Assembly: GCA_938021205.1 (NCBI GenBank)
Contig: CALIGI010000048.1
Location: 1-63,789 of the forward strand
Length of the DNA stretch: 63,789 bases
Source: an uncultured Pseudanabaenaceae cyanobacterium
GTDB lineage: Bacteria; Cyanobacteriota; Cyanobacteriia; PCC-9006; JAAUQQ01
Direction: 5' to 3'
In this document: one piece after another, positions 36,989-46,703 of the stretch
Layout of the letters: the number at the start of each line of letters is the position of its first letter
Numbering within the stretch: position 1 is the stretch's first letter
Notes under the pieces: model-generated
Databases searched by the model: none
What the model was told of the DNA's origin: nothing
What the model saw: only the letters and a program-made list of their open reading frames with translations
Position numbers and translations under genes: made by a program

Positions 36989-37426
36989 GTGTCATCACCT
37001 GCCTGGGGTGACAGCAAGATTGAACAGCCAGTAGCCATTAGCGGGATGAATGAGTTGCCCCAGGAGATTCACCAGGATGTTCCCCAGGAGATTGACGTGG
37101 TTGCCCAGGTGGCTTCACTGCCTGCGGAGCTAGCCAAGACGCCGGAAGAGATGCGTCGGGAAGAGGAGCGCATGCGGGATGTGCAGGTGCTGCTGCAAAA
37201 CTTGACCCTGCAGGAGGAGACGACGATCAAGCTGATTATTGATTGTCTCTATGATGTGGGCTCGGTCAAGATTTTGAATACTAAGGTGGCTTGGAAGCCC
37301 GCCAATCGGGTGGTGAAGCTGCTAGCTCGCACCTCTAAACCAGTCTTTCGGGCGATCGCTTGGCGTTGGTTCAAGGGCAACTGCCCAGAATTGATTACCG
37401 ACTGGTTGGCATCCAAGGTGCGCTAG
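36989..37426 (+). CDS. Small soluble protein of unknown function
   Basis: The 145-residue frame starts at GTG 36989; an ATG at 37046 is an alternative. The N-terminal 60 residues are acidic and Gln/Pro/Val-rich with the near-repeat LPQEIHQDVPQEIDV. A helical charged segment (EEMRREEERMRDVQVLLQN) follows, then a basic C-terminal domain (SVKILNTKVAWKPANRVVKL, then FRAIAWRWFKGNCPELITDW). No signal peptide or membrane helix. I do not recognise a named family; the C-terminal pattern recalls short proteins of cyanobacterial type. It converges on the PatA-like gene. Confidence 0.7.
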   Translation: MSSPAWGDSKIEQPVAISGMNELPQEIHQDVPQEIDVVAQVASLPAELAKTPEEMRREEERMRDVQVLLQNLTLQEETTIKLIIDCLYDVGSVKILNTKVAWKPANRVVKLLARTSKPVFRAIAWRWFKGNCPELITDWLASKVR

Positions 37427-37497
37427 TCAAAACGCCGCAACTCTGAAGTCTGCTGTTGGTCCTGTGGGAATTTAGGGTGGATTCTGCATTCCCCAAC

Positions 37498-39117
37498 TCA
37501 GGTTGACTGACGTTTGAGAGGGGTGATTGTCGGTGTCGGTTTGGCTGGAGCTACGGCACTAAAACCGGGTGTAAAGGCGAGGTGCTTGTTCAAAAGTTCC
37601 AATACCTTCTTGGCTTCAATGGGCTTGCTCATGAAATCCGTTGCTCCGGCTCCCCTGGCCTGGAGGCGATCCAACATGCGAGCATTGCTGGAGAGCATGA
37701 TTATGGGAATGTTCCGGAAGGCGGGGGCGCGGCGGATCTGGGTGCAGATCTCATTGCCGTAGACCAGGGGCATGATCAGATCGAGGAAAATTAAATCTGG
37801 CTTGTTCTTGAGGATGGCTGAGAGGGCTCCTACCGAATCCTGGACGCCGACGAAGCGGTAGCCTGCGGGTTGGAGAATCTGCTCCAGGATATAGGAGACC
37901 TGGGCGCTATCATCCACACATAGCACCATGGGGCCTTGGTCTATGGGGCTGGCTTCTTGGCTGAGTGGCGTTGCGGCTGCGGTTTTTCCGGGAGTGGCTT
38001 GGCTTGGGGCGGTTTTGCGGGGAGCTATTTTATTGGAGGCTGTTTGGGAGGTTGCCTGTGCGCGGCGATCGCCCTGGCTGCCCTGGGATTTCGCATAGGG
38101 ATTGGGAACATCTGGAAGGGGGAGCAGCTCAATTAAGTTTTTGTGAATGCCCTGGGATATCAGGTTGCTGATGGTCATCAGGGGCTGGCGGGTGATGGTC
38201 GAGAGTTCCCGAATGGAAGCCCGCCCCGTGGCTAGGCTGCCCAGGGCTTGGGATAGTTTGGGCGGCAACTGTTCTTTCAAGGCCGCTGGATGGCTGACCT
38301 TGGGAGCACCATCGGGGGAATGAGCCATCAAGCCTAAGTTGAACCATTGGCTTAGGAGCTTTTGGGAGCGATTGAGCATCTCCGCCGTGCTGAGGATGGA
38401 GATGGGTTCTTCGCTGATGGACTGGGCATCCTCCAAGGGCGCAATTTCGCAGACTTCGCTAGAAGCCCTGAGGATATCGAAGAGGATTTCCTCCAGGGCA
38501 TGTTCCACCAATTCATTGGCTTCCTGGCGGGTGATTTTTTGACGCTTGATTAGGATGTTGAGTAGCCAGTGCTCCCAGAGGATGGGCATCTTGGGTTCAC
38601 GAAACTGCACAGCTTCGGGAGCCATCTTGCAGAATTGCTTTAGTAACCGTCGCCAGCGGCGGAAGGGCTGCTCCCCCCCGCTGGCCCAAAACAGTCGCCC
38701 AACCCGGAAACTGAGAATCCACTGCTGGCCACTCTGGGTCTTGACTGTGAGTTGGCCATTGACCTGGGATTGAATGGCTTTTTGGATGGCGCTGGCAAGG
38801 CCTACGACGCTGTATCCCTGGGTTGGCTTGCTTGAGGCTAGGTTATTACTTGGGGCTGGCTTGCTTGGGGCTGGCTTGCTTGGGGTTAGGTTGTCTTGGG
38901 GTTGGTTACCTTGGGACGAGTGAGTAGATGGCCCGGTTGCTGATTCCATGGTGCTACGAGCTGAATCGGGTGGTGAAGAAGCTAGATGGGACGCCTTTGG
39001 AAAAGACAAAGGCGCTGGTTGAGGCAATGCCTGAGGATCAGGTGGGAGCCTGCCGAAATCGAGATTGAAGGCTCTTTCCCCTGTTTCGATTGTGCCCAGA
39101 AGTTGATTCCAACACAC
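37498..39117 (-). CDS. PatA-type response regulator (PATAN-like domain, linker, receiver)
   Basis: The 539-residue frame begins at 39117; an ATG at 38949 gives a shorter protein that skips a Pro-rich leader. After a Ser/Pro/Lys low-complexity region (repeated SKPAP/SKPT units) comes a PATAN-like domain (about 125-260: QSQVNGQLTVKTQSGQQW, RVGRLFWASGGEQPFRRW), a middle region with a winged-helix look, a second linker, and a C-terminal CheY receiver (VLCVDDSAQVSYIL; acceptor Asp in FLDLIMP; KPIEAKKVL). This is the layout of PatA (heterocyst pattern) and PixG/TaxP1 (phototaxis and pilus control) regulators. It follows the secreted-protein genes on the same strand after 206 bp. Which kinase feeds it is unknown. 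Confidence 0.9.
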   Translation of the reverse strand: MCWNQLLGTIETGERAFNLDFGRLPPDPQALPQPAPLSFPKASHLASSPPDSARSTMESATGPSTHSSQGNQPQDNLTPSKPAPSKPAPSNNLASSKPTQGYSVVGLASAIQKAIQSQVNGQLTVKTQSGQQWILSFRVGRLFWASGGEQPFRRWRRLLKQFCKMAPEAVQFREPKMPILWEHWLLNILIKRQKITRQEANELVEHALEEILFDILRASSEVCEIAPLEDAQSISEEPISILSTAEMLNRSQKLLSQWFNLGLMAHSPDGAPKVSHPAALKEQLPPKLSQALGSLATGRASIRELSTITRQPLMTISNLISQGIHKNLIELLPLPDVPNPYAKSQGSQGDRRAQATSQTASNKIAPRKTAPSQATPGKTAAATPLSQEASPIDQGPMVLCVDDSAQVSYILEQILQPAGYRFVGVQDSVGALSAILKNKPDLIFLDLIMPLVYGNEICTQIRRAPAFRNIPIIMLSSNARMLDRLQARGAGATDFMSKPIEAKKVLELLNKHLAFTPGFSAVAPAKPTPTITPLKRQST

Positions 39118-39323
39118 GCCAGGTGGTGCTTTGAATAGTCTTTCAGAAAAGCATATTTATTCTGCTCTAGCGTGCATGGGAGGTTGCTAAGTGTGGCTGA
39201 AAGGCTCATTTGTTCAGTGATGTCACTCATCCTCGTTGGTGGTGGGCTGGTTGGAAAGAGCTCCTGGGGCGTGATCAACTGGTAGATCCTGTTTGGCTGA
39301 GCTTGGGGGTGGGGCCCGATGGT
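39118..39323. other. Spacer between DUF11-type gene and PatA-like gene
   Basis: Only 206 bp, with no obvious terminator in either direction. It is compatible with read-through from the secreted-protein gene. Confidence 0.3.
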
Positions 39324-42300
39324 TCATCGAATGCGGCTCCTGAGGCGGACAAAACCATAGGACAGAGGAGGGAGACCTGGTCCGGTAGCTGCTGGAACTT
39401 GGCCGAGGTCAACGACGATCGCCCCATTGGGATTGGCATTGGAGCCGCTTGCATTGCAGGCCACAGGAAGACTGCTGCCGGGGGGATAGTAGGTGCCGCG
39501 ATCGCCATCGTTACTGTTGCTCAATCCTTGACCGGGACCACTCGGGTCTGCCACGCTGCCGCTGGTCCAGCCTAAGCCAATGCCACTGCTAGGGCCGTAA
39601 CTGTCTGAGATGAAATCGGTGTTAAAGGGGATGGGATCGCAAATGCGAACATTGTCGGCGGCTATACCCCCATCGGAGAGGAAGTAGATGCTGTATTCGA
39701 TGCCATCGCCGGGTTTCAGCTTGGGACCGCGTAGGCTGCCGCGCAAATAGCGATTGGCATCGTTGGGCCAGGCAGCCGCGTTGTCGGCACTTGCCTGAGC
39801 GGAGGCGACATAGTTGCTGTCTGTGGGGTTACCGGTGGCTTCGCCATCGACGAAGCCGGAGCCTCCTTCCGGTAGGTTGACCCAGCCCTGGCCGTCGTTT
39901 CGATCCACGGCGGTGATGCGTTTTACCAGAAGGAGGTTCGGATTGCTGTTGATGACTTCTACGGTGGCGGGTTGGGAGATAACCGAGTTGGGCAGCCCTG
40001 CGGCCTGGGCTCCGAACTTGTTGGTGTAGCGATCTCCTGGTACATTCCCCTGGCTGTTGAGACTCAGGCGGAGGACTTGAGTACCGCTATTGGGAGGTAG
40101 AGGGGGTGTCACTGCTCGCACCGCAGTTGCTGCTGCAATATTGCTGGGACAGCCTACAATACCTAGCTCGGCGGTGCTGCACCAGCGGGTGCTAGAGCCG
40201 CCACCATTGATGGGGCTAGGCTGGTTGCTGCTGGCCAGGGGATCACTATCTATTTGGTCTGGAGCCAGGTTGCTGTAGTAGTAAGTTGCTCCTGCAATAC
40301 CTGTAGGCGCTGTCGCTAGGGTGGCGTTGCCGCTGAACTGGGAGGCCGGGGAGCGATCGGTTTCTAGGCCGGGGCGGCTACTGTCTCCTAGGTAAGGCAA
40401 GACGTCAATGAGGTCGATGAAGTCGTAGGTTTCGTTACTGCTGCGGTTGATATACTCCAGTTCAAAATCCATGCTGCCATTGGGGGCAATGGTGGGGGTG
40501 GAGGTTTGTTTGTTGATGTTGAAGGCGGCGGGGTTTTGGATGGTGACGCTGACTTCGTCGTAGCGAGGGCGAGCTCTGGGAGCATCGTTGGGATCATCAG
40601 GTGTGCTATCGGCAGGGGAGTCGATTAAGACCTGGTTCGTGACTGCAACGCCGCTGGGAGCATCCAAGGCTGCGATCGCATTGAAGGTGATCAGCGGCAG
40701 AGTTGTATTTGTGGTGATCGGATCGAAAACCCATTGGATAACGGTGCTGCCATCGCTTTGGGGGGTGATGTTATCTGGAGTAATGCTGGCACTATTGGCA
40801 ACGTATAGGAGTTCTGGGGGGAGGGTATCAGTGACGACCACGCGCGTCGAAAAGTCATCATCTTGAGCAGTGAGCGTAGGCAAAATGCTGAAGCCCACGC
40901 TGTTTCCTGCTAGGACGCTGGGCTGGCTCACGCCCTTTGTGATGCGAACAATTGCGCCGGTTACTCGCAGGCGGTCTGTCCAATCTGGTAAAGGGGCAAA
41001 GAAGTCGGTGATGTCGGCGTTGCCATGCTGCCAGTTCCCATCCAGAAATTCGTCGGCTCTAAAGCTGGCATAGTTGGTGAGCAAACTATTGCTAGAGGTG
41101 TCGGCTGCGACTTGATTTTCAAAGCCAAAGTACCAGCGAGTAAATGCGGGTAAGCTAGGAATTCGGACCCGAGCTTTGGTAATGGCAGTGGGGCCACCGG
41201 GAACTGCATTGAGGTCTGTGAACCAAGGTCCATCAGTGTCCATATCATTGAAATTGCCGCAGCTAGCGAGACGGCGACTGGGTAGGGTTGGACTGGCGGC
41301 ATATTCGACAAAAAAGTCCTGGCCGAGTCGAGGTAAGATACTGACAAAATTATCAGTTTCGCTGCGGGCATAGAGCAGACCCGCTGTGGTTTGAGCCGTA
41401 TTCGGAACATCAAATTTATCGCAAGCGATGATGTTGTTTAGGGGCAGGGCACCGGCATTGCCGGTATTAAGGCGACTGGAAAACCGCTGGGTGGGCGTGA
41501 CGATACCATCGCCACTGCGATAGCCCGTTTGGGTTGGTAGGAGACCTTCATTGGCATTGAGGTAGGCTTTGTCAAAGGTTGCGCCTGCCGGGGGGATGAA
41601 AAAAACATAACGGTTGTTGTTGAGATCCGTTTCGTTCCCCGTTCCGTAGTTGCGTTGCCCACTAATGCTATTGGCTTCAAAGTTATCTAAGCTATTGAGG
41701 GTGTTGAGGCCACTGCCGCCGATGTCGCTGGCGGGAACCCAGACGGAAAGATAGCCTGCCACGACATAGCCATCATTAGCAGGTAAGGGGCTGCCGCCTG
41801 AATTGGCCGTGGGGAAATGAGCCATGGATAGATCGGCCCCGCTGAAGTTGTAGTTGATGTCTCCGCCGGGGCCTGCGGGCTGGCTACAAATGAGGCTGCC
41901 AGAATCACTTACTGATCGAAAGTCACCGCCTTCGCCCTGGGGAAGCTCATAGACGGGAGGCTCACCATTGCTACCATTTCCGCCACAGCCGATCAGGGTG
42001 GCATTGGAGGAGATATTGAAGACTTGATCGGTGAGGTTGAGGGGCGTTTGCAGCATCTCAACGCCTTTTGCGCTGTTGGAGCGATCGGTGACAATGCCAA
42101 CGCCGTAATAAATCAAGATGCCATCTTCTTCGTTGCCGGTGTTGGCATTGGTGAAGCGTAGCGGGAAGGTTCGAGGAGTGTAGTTTTTGCGTAGGTCGTA
42201 TTGAGGTAGCGCAGAGACTGTTGTTGTGGAAATGCTACTGGAGAATGAGGTGCTGAGATCTCCGCTGATTGTGGCACGGGTCTGGATTTGGCTGTTGTTG

Positions 42301-42857
42301 GCTGGGGTTCCACCCACCTGGGCTGTTGCAATAAAGTTTTGGCTAATATTGTTGACGAAATTGCCGATATTGCAGGTTAGCTCACGGCCATTATTGGTAA
42401 TGGCGGAGCCGGGACCCGTGCATTCTAAGGGCAGACTTTCCCAGCTCACCCCTGGGGGCAGGCTGTCTAGGGTGATGGTGACATTGTTGGCCGGAAAGGG
42501 ACCATTGATGCTGTAGTTCCAGCTGTACTGGATTTGATCCTGGGTGCGAATGATGCCATTGCGATCGCCGGTATCCAGACCTGGTCCACTGCTGTTGTCG
42601 AAACTGGGAGTGCCGTCTTGGACATTGAGGGTAGAGATGCGTAGGGATGCAGCAGCAGCAGGTTGAATTGGCAACAAGGTGAAGCCTGCGGTGAGCCAAG
42701 CCGTGAGCCATAGGGTGAGGCAAAAGCGAGCCGCTCGACGGACGCTAAAAACTGAACTTGTTGGGCGACAGGAGAGAATTGCTCTGGGGAGAGCTAGCAG
42801 GTTTTGGAACCATGCGAGGAAGGTAGACAGCATCGTTTCAGACTCTGGTAGGGGCAA
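39324..42857 (-). CDS. Secreted DUF11-type repeat protein, 1177 residues
   Basis: A positively charged leader of about 45 residues precedes a hydrophobic segment (about 46-70, CLTLWLTAWLTAGFTLLP) and an AAAA-S junction, read as a long signal peptide. An alternative start is ATG 42833. The mature part is Asn/Thr/Ser/Pro/Asp-rich and beta-type. It contains DUF11-like segments such as VTITLDSLPPGVSWESLP, VVVTDTLPPELLYVANSASI, VSVTIQNPAAFNINKQT and FELEYINRSSNETYDFIDLI. The C-terminal 215 residues, from LLLVKRITAVDRNDGQGW to GFVRLRSRIR, form a module also found in the 881-residue protein. DUF11 domains occur in surface and adhesin-like proteins. No sortase or autotransporter signal was seen; how it is anchored is unknown. 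Confidence 0.85.
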   Translation of the reverse strand: MPLPESETMLSTFLAWFQNLLALPRAILSCRPTSSVFSVRRAARFCLTLWLTAWLTAGFTLLPIQPAAAASLRISTLNVQDGTPSFDNSSGPGLDTGDRNGIIRTQDQIQYSWNYSINGPFPANNVTITLDSLPPGVSWESLPLECTGPGSAITNNGRELTCNIGNFVNNISQNFIATAQVGGTPANNSQIQTRATISGDLSTSFSSSISTTTVSALPQYDLRKNYTPRTFPLRFTNANTGNEEDGILIYYGVGIVTDRSNSAKGVEMLQTPLNLTDQVFNISSNATLIGCGGNGSNGEPPVYELPQGEGGDFRSVSDSGSLICSQPAGPGGDINYNFSGADLSMAHFPTANSGGSPLPANDGYVVAGYLSVWVPASDIGGSGLNTLNSLDNFEANSISGQRNYGTGNETDLNNNRYVFFIPPAGATFDKAYLNANEGLLPTQTGYRSGDGIVTPTQRFSSRLNTGNAGALPLNNIIACDKFDVPNTAQTTAGLLYARSETDNFVSILPRLGQDFFVEYAASPTLPSRRLASCGNFNDMDTDGPWFTDLNAVPGGPTAITKARVRIPSLPAFTRWYFGFENQVAADTSSNSLLTNYASFRADEFLDGNWQHGNADITDFFAPLPDWTDRLRVTGAIVRITKGVSQPSVLAGNSVGFSILPTLTAQDDDFSTRVVVTDTLPPELLYVANSASITPDNITPQSDGSTVIQWVFDPITTNTTLPLITFNAIAALDAPSGVAVTNQVLIDSPADSTPDDPNDAPRARPRYDEVSVTIQNPAAFNINKQTSTPTIAPNGSMDFELEYINRSSNETYDFIDLIDVLPYLGDSSRPGLETDRSPASQFSGNATLATAPTGIAGATYYYSNLAPDQIDSDPLASSNQPSPINGGGSSTRWCSTAELGIVGCPSNIAAATAVRAVTPPLPPNSGTQVLRLSLNSQGNVPGDRYTNKFGAQAAGLPNSVISQPATVEVINSNPNLLLVKRITAVDRNDGQGWVNLPEGGSGFVDGEATGNPTDSNYVASAQASADNAAAWPNDANRYLRGSLRGPKLKPGDGIEYSIYFLSDGGIAADNVRICDPIPFNTDFISDSYGPSSGIGLGWTSGSVADPSGPGQGLSNSNDGDRGTYYPPGSSLPVACNASGSNANPNGAIVVDLGQVPAATGPGLPPLSYGFVRLRSRIR

Positions 42858-44057
42858 AGCGGTGAGGGGTAAGGAAGCTGGAAGCTATCTCTGTTCAAAG
42901 GCGATGTCTGACTCAGGAGCCTTTGGGATAGCTAGCCCACAATGCGGAGATTCAGGCCGGTGGCATAATGGTGGAATTTCATCCCCGTTCTTGAATGATG
43001 AGCCCTAGGTGACAGGCCTAGAATTTTCCCCAGAGAGAAGGGAAACGGAACGTATAGCCGTTGCCACGTCACTTGGGAGATTCATAGTCTGTCAACGCTA
43101 TCCATGGCAGGTGGTGGTGTGGATAGCAAGCGTCTTAACAAGTGAGGCCGTTGCTATCTAACTAGGCTTTGAGAGGTTTTGCAGTTCCTCTCTCTCCAGG
43201 AAGATAGGCTAGGGGCTTGTTCAGCTCAACCGGGGTGAGGGCAGCTCAAGAATGGCCAAACTCACATGATCTAGAGGATCAAGACAGGAGCTTGGGGAAT
43301 TGGAGAAGTAATCCTGTTGGATAAACAACTAAATTAGCTAGGCATTCTATTTGGGTGAGATGAGTGTTTTAAATCGCAGAGATGAAGAAACCGAAAATGT
43401 CTTAAAAGCATCGTCGCTCCATTGCTGTGGATGGGCGATCGCAGTGGGGCATTTCCGGTTCGGTGTGTGAGGAGCCAAGCAAGGGTTAGCTCTTCTTTAG
43501 AATGCTGGATTGCTAATTAAAAGCCCTCAGAGAATAGCGTTAAATCTGGGGGCTGAGCTGGGTGGATTTTCGACCTGCGATGGGGTTACTTATTCTGAGG
43601 AAATGGCTAGAACGTTATGTCCCCATTTCGGTGAAACTGACTTGAATTTTGACTCAAAATCTGGGCGATGAGCCTAGAGAGGAGAATGTCCCGGTAAATA
43701 TATCTATAGCGGGTTAACGAGATCTACGGATCGTCCGAGAGCAGGAGATGTGGAGGCTGCTGGGTGGGGTCCGTGGTGGTTGGGAAATTCCGTTTGGGTA
43801 TGGTTTTAAAGATGCTTGATTGGAGCGGAAATCGTCTAGGGGGAGAGGCCCCATCAAGGTCTCAATGAGTCTTGGGGATAGGTTAGGGGGGCAAGACTTT
43901 TTCCCCGAGACACAATAGTAGGGGCTTGGGGAGTGACTCAGTTGTCGTTGAATGGTGGCTGGAGTGGCTGGAGTGGCTGGAACTAGTGGGTGGGAGGAAT
44001 TTGGGGGACGGTTGGGGTGGGAGCTGGGAGGTAGAGCGTTTGGGACTAGGACGCTTG
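42858..44057. other. 1.2-kb spacer without a supported gene
   Basis: It separates two DUF11-type genes on the same strand. No frame is convincing on either strand. A 9-bp unit TGGCTGGAG is repeated three times at 43956-43982. The upper part is AT-richer than coding sequence and probably holds the promoter of the 1177-residue gene. I could not identify a specific promoter or terminator. Confidence 0.5.
43956..43982. repeat. Short 9-bp tandem repeat
   Basis: TGGCTGGAG occurs three times head to tail, the last copy ending in AA. It lies in noncoding DNA downstream of the 881-residue DUF11-type gene. Confidence 0.6.
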
Positions 44058-46703
44058 CTATTTGACTTGGCCACGAAAGCGCACGAAGCCGCTTGCACCG
44101 ATGGGTGTACCGGGAGCGGTTGCGCTAGGGAGGGTTTGGAGGTCGACGACAATGGCTCCGTTGTCGTTATTGCCGCAGTCGCTGAGCTGGGGGTAGAGAG
44201 CGGTGAGGGAGCTGTTTGGGGGGAAATAGTAGCCGCGATCGCCATCAGCTAGATTACTCAGGCTCTGGCTGGTGCCGTTGTGGTTGAGCAGGATGCCATG
44301 GTCGCTGTTGGCAATGCCGTTGGAGTCAGCGGGGAAGCCACTGTTAAAGGCACTGGGATTGAAGATTATGTTTTCTGGGACGCGATCGCAAAACAAGACC
44401 TCGTTGGCTTCTAGCTCTCCGCTGGAGAGGAAGTAGATGGTGTATTCTAGCTCGTCGCCGGGGCGAACCTTGCCGCCGTCGATGCCGCCGATGAGGAAGC
44501 TGCTGGGGGTCGGCCAGTTGGCGGTATCGGGCTGGGGGCCACCGCTGGTGGGAGGGCCTGGAATCTCTTGATTGTTGTCGTCGTAGGGATTGGTTATTTC
44601 ATCGATATAGCTTGATAGGTTATCGCCATTCAGGCTGATGGGTTGGCCGTTAATGGCGGTAATGCGTTTGACCAAGAGGACGTTGGGCTGGCCTATTGCT
44701 TCGAGGATTGTTGTGCTGTCGCTATCGCTGTTGTTGGTTTCGTCGGGGTCGGTCACGTCATTGGGACGCCTGACCGTTCCGGTGTTTGTAATGCTGCCAC
44801 TGGCAGCTGTGGCGGAGACTTGGGTGGTGATGGTGTAAGTGGCGATCGCGCCCTGTTCTAGGTCCAGCGTTGTGCTGATTTGATTGTTGCTGTCGGCTGT
44901 ACCGGTCTCTTCATCACAGCTACCATTGCCTGAGGTGATGGCGCAGCTCCAGGTGGCGTTCGTCAGCTCTGGCGGAAGATTGTCAACAAAAGTTGCTTGG
45001 GCAATATCGCTAGGGCCTTTGTTTTCAATGGTGACGATGTAGGTGAGGGGAGCGCCAGGGGCAACCGTGTCAACATTGTCGGTTTTGAGCAGGACCAAGT
45101 CGGCCTCACGAATGCGAATGGCACTGTCCAAGGTGACTTGATTGGAAGGGTAATAAACCCAAGTATCGATGCCCCGAGTATCGCCAAACTCGCTGCTGAA
45201 GCGATGGGCTCCATTATTGCTGTTGACTCCCGTGAGGGCCGAACGCGGGGTTGGTGAGGTGCCATAGCAACCGTTTGCACCACCGCTTTCATTGCTGGCG
45301 CAAAGGCTATAGTCTGTGCCGGGGCTGGCGGAGATGCGATCGTCGTAGAAGACTTCCGAGGGATCGGGCAGCGGGGAAGTGACAAGGGGAGGGCTGTTGA
45401 GGCGGGTGAGCTTAATGCCGTTGGGGTTGTTCTCGGCATCGACCATGGGGAAATGAGCTTCTCCCGCATAGAAATTAATTTGCGCCCCGTAGCCAGTATC
45501 GCTCGCCGCAACGGAGTTGCCGTTACCATCGAGCCCATCCCAGAGCAGACTATTGCTGCCGATTTCGGATCGACCTAGAAAGGTGCGATCGATGCCATTG
45601 CCAAAAATGCCGTCACCATCGAGATCTAGGGTGATGCTGTAGCTGCTTTCGCTGCTGCTATCAAAGGTGAAATTGCCGCCGAGAGGGTTTGTCCCGGCCT
45701 GACCTTCGGTGCCTTCAATACCCGTGAATTTGAAATTTTGTGGGAGTGGTGGCGACTCAGGCAGGCTGTAGAGCCAAGTGTTACCCGTGGGGGAATTACT
45801 GAAGCCGGGCATGCTGCTATCGGGGGGATTAATAAAAAGCTTGTGGGTCGTGTCTTCTGAGGTATCTGGTAAGTTTGGATTTTGGAAACGAAAGCCACTG
45901 GGCACGTTGCCGGGGTTATTGCCAGCATATTGGAGCGAGCGAAAGATGGGTTGCCCATCGGGGCCTCGATAGCCGCTGTTGTTGGAAAATAAGATAAATC
46001 CAAAGGGATCTAAACCATTAAGGTCTAGAGAGTATTGATAACCTTCTTCGGTGAGAACGGTAAATTCTGAATTGAGCGCGATGTTATTTCGCCCCATGTT
46101 AAAGGCGAAGTAGTTGGCATAGACCCGTCCGTTGCGATCGTTGCCACTGCTGTCTACGACTGTGATGTCCCAAGCAGAGACATAGGGAGCATTACTGGGC
46201 TGATCCCAATTGGATCTGACTGTTCTCGCCGTGGGATTAGTTCCAGGGCTGGCCTGCTCGTCGGGGCTAACAAAATTAATTTCCCAGATGCCACCTTCGC
46301 CATTGTTAATGGCTACCGTGCAGGGTATATAGGTACGATTAATCTCTTGGCTGCGACTAGAAATTAACCCTGCAGTATCGCAAGTACCACTCGTTCCATT
46401 GGGCCGACGGTAATTGATCACACCGTTGTTGATGCCCACTGCACTTGAGGCTAACTCTAGGGTTTCACCGGGTTCTACGTAGACCTTGATGATGGATCTA
46501 CGGAGGATTGCTCCGGCAGAAAGATTGCTGTATTCCAGGTAGGGACGATAGCCGTTGTTACTGATAAGGTCGCGGCTACCTTCGGCTTGCGCATAGGGCG
46601 TATAGAGCAAGATGGGCAAGGCGATCGTGCTACTCCCCACTCTGCCAAACCGATGCATGGCAGAAGCTAGGGACCGATGGATTGCGCTGAAATCAGGCAT
46701 CAC
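44058..46703 (-). CDS. Secreted DUF11-type repeat protein, 881 residues
   Basis: The frame opens at GTG 46703 with ATG 46700 next to it. A signal peptide is likely: SSTIALPILLYTPYAQA followed by EGSRD gives a cleavage site near residue 40. The mature N-terminal half is unfamiliar and Asn/Ser/Gly/Tyr-rich; four Cys occur there in the GTSGTCDT and YIPCTV segments and may pair. A DUF11 domain follows (LVLLKTDNVDTVAPGAPLTY, then ATFVDNLPPELTNATWSC and GSITNTGTVRRPNDVTDPD). The C-terminal 200 residues match the module of the 1177-residue protein: LLVKRITAINGQ, RPGDELEYTIYFLSSGE, GDRGYYFPPNSSL, NGAIVVDLQTLPSATAPG and GFVRFRGQVK. It sits about 350 bp after the barrel gene. Confidence 0.85.
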   Translation of the reverse strand: MMPDFSAIHRSLASAMHRFGRVGSSTIALPILLYTPYAQAEGSRDLISNNGYRPYLEYSNLSAGAILRRSIIKVYVEPGETLELASSAVGINNGVINYRRPNGTSGTCDTAGLISSRSQEINRTYIPCTVAINNGEGGIWEINFVSPDEQASPGTNPTARTVRSNWDQPSNAPYVSAWDITVVDSSGNDRNGRVYANYFAFNMGRNNIALNSEFTVLTEEGYQYSLDLNGLDPFGFILFSNNSGYRGPDGQPIFRSLQYAGNNPGNVPSGFRFQNPNLPDTSEDTTHKLFINPPDSSMPGFSNSPTGNTWLYSLPESPPLPQNFKFTGIEGTEGQAGTNPLGGNFTFDSSSESSYSITLDLDGDGIFGNGIDRTFLGRSEIGSNSLLWDGLDGNGNSVAASDTGYGAQINFYAGEAHFPMVDAENNPNGIKLTRLNSPPLVTSPLPDPSEVFYDDRISASPGTDYSLCASNESGGANGCYGTSPTPRSALTGVNSNNGAHRFSSEFGDTRGIDTWVYYPSNQVTLDSAIRIREADLVLLKTDNVDTVAPGAPLTYIVTIENKGPSDIAQATFVDNLPPELTNATWSCAITSGNGSCDEETGTADSNNQISTTLDLEQGAIATYTITTQVSATAASGSITNTGTVRRPNDVTDPDETNNSDSDSTTILEAIGQPNVLLVKRITAINGQPISLNGDNLSSYIDEITNPYDDNNQEIPGPPTSGGPQPDTANWPTPSSFLIGGIDGGKVRPGDELEYTIYFLSSGELEANEVLFCDRVPENIIFNPSAFNSGFPADSNGIANSDHGILLNHNGTSQSLSNLADGDRGYYFPPNSSLTALYPQLSDCGNNDNGAIVVDLQTLPSATAPGTPIGASGFVRFRGQVK

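Noticed and set aside
38832..38890. Direct repeats that could suggest a CRISPR or tandem array
   Set aside because: They are in-frame copies of a Ser-Lys-Pro linker unit in the PatA-like gene with no unique spacers.
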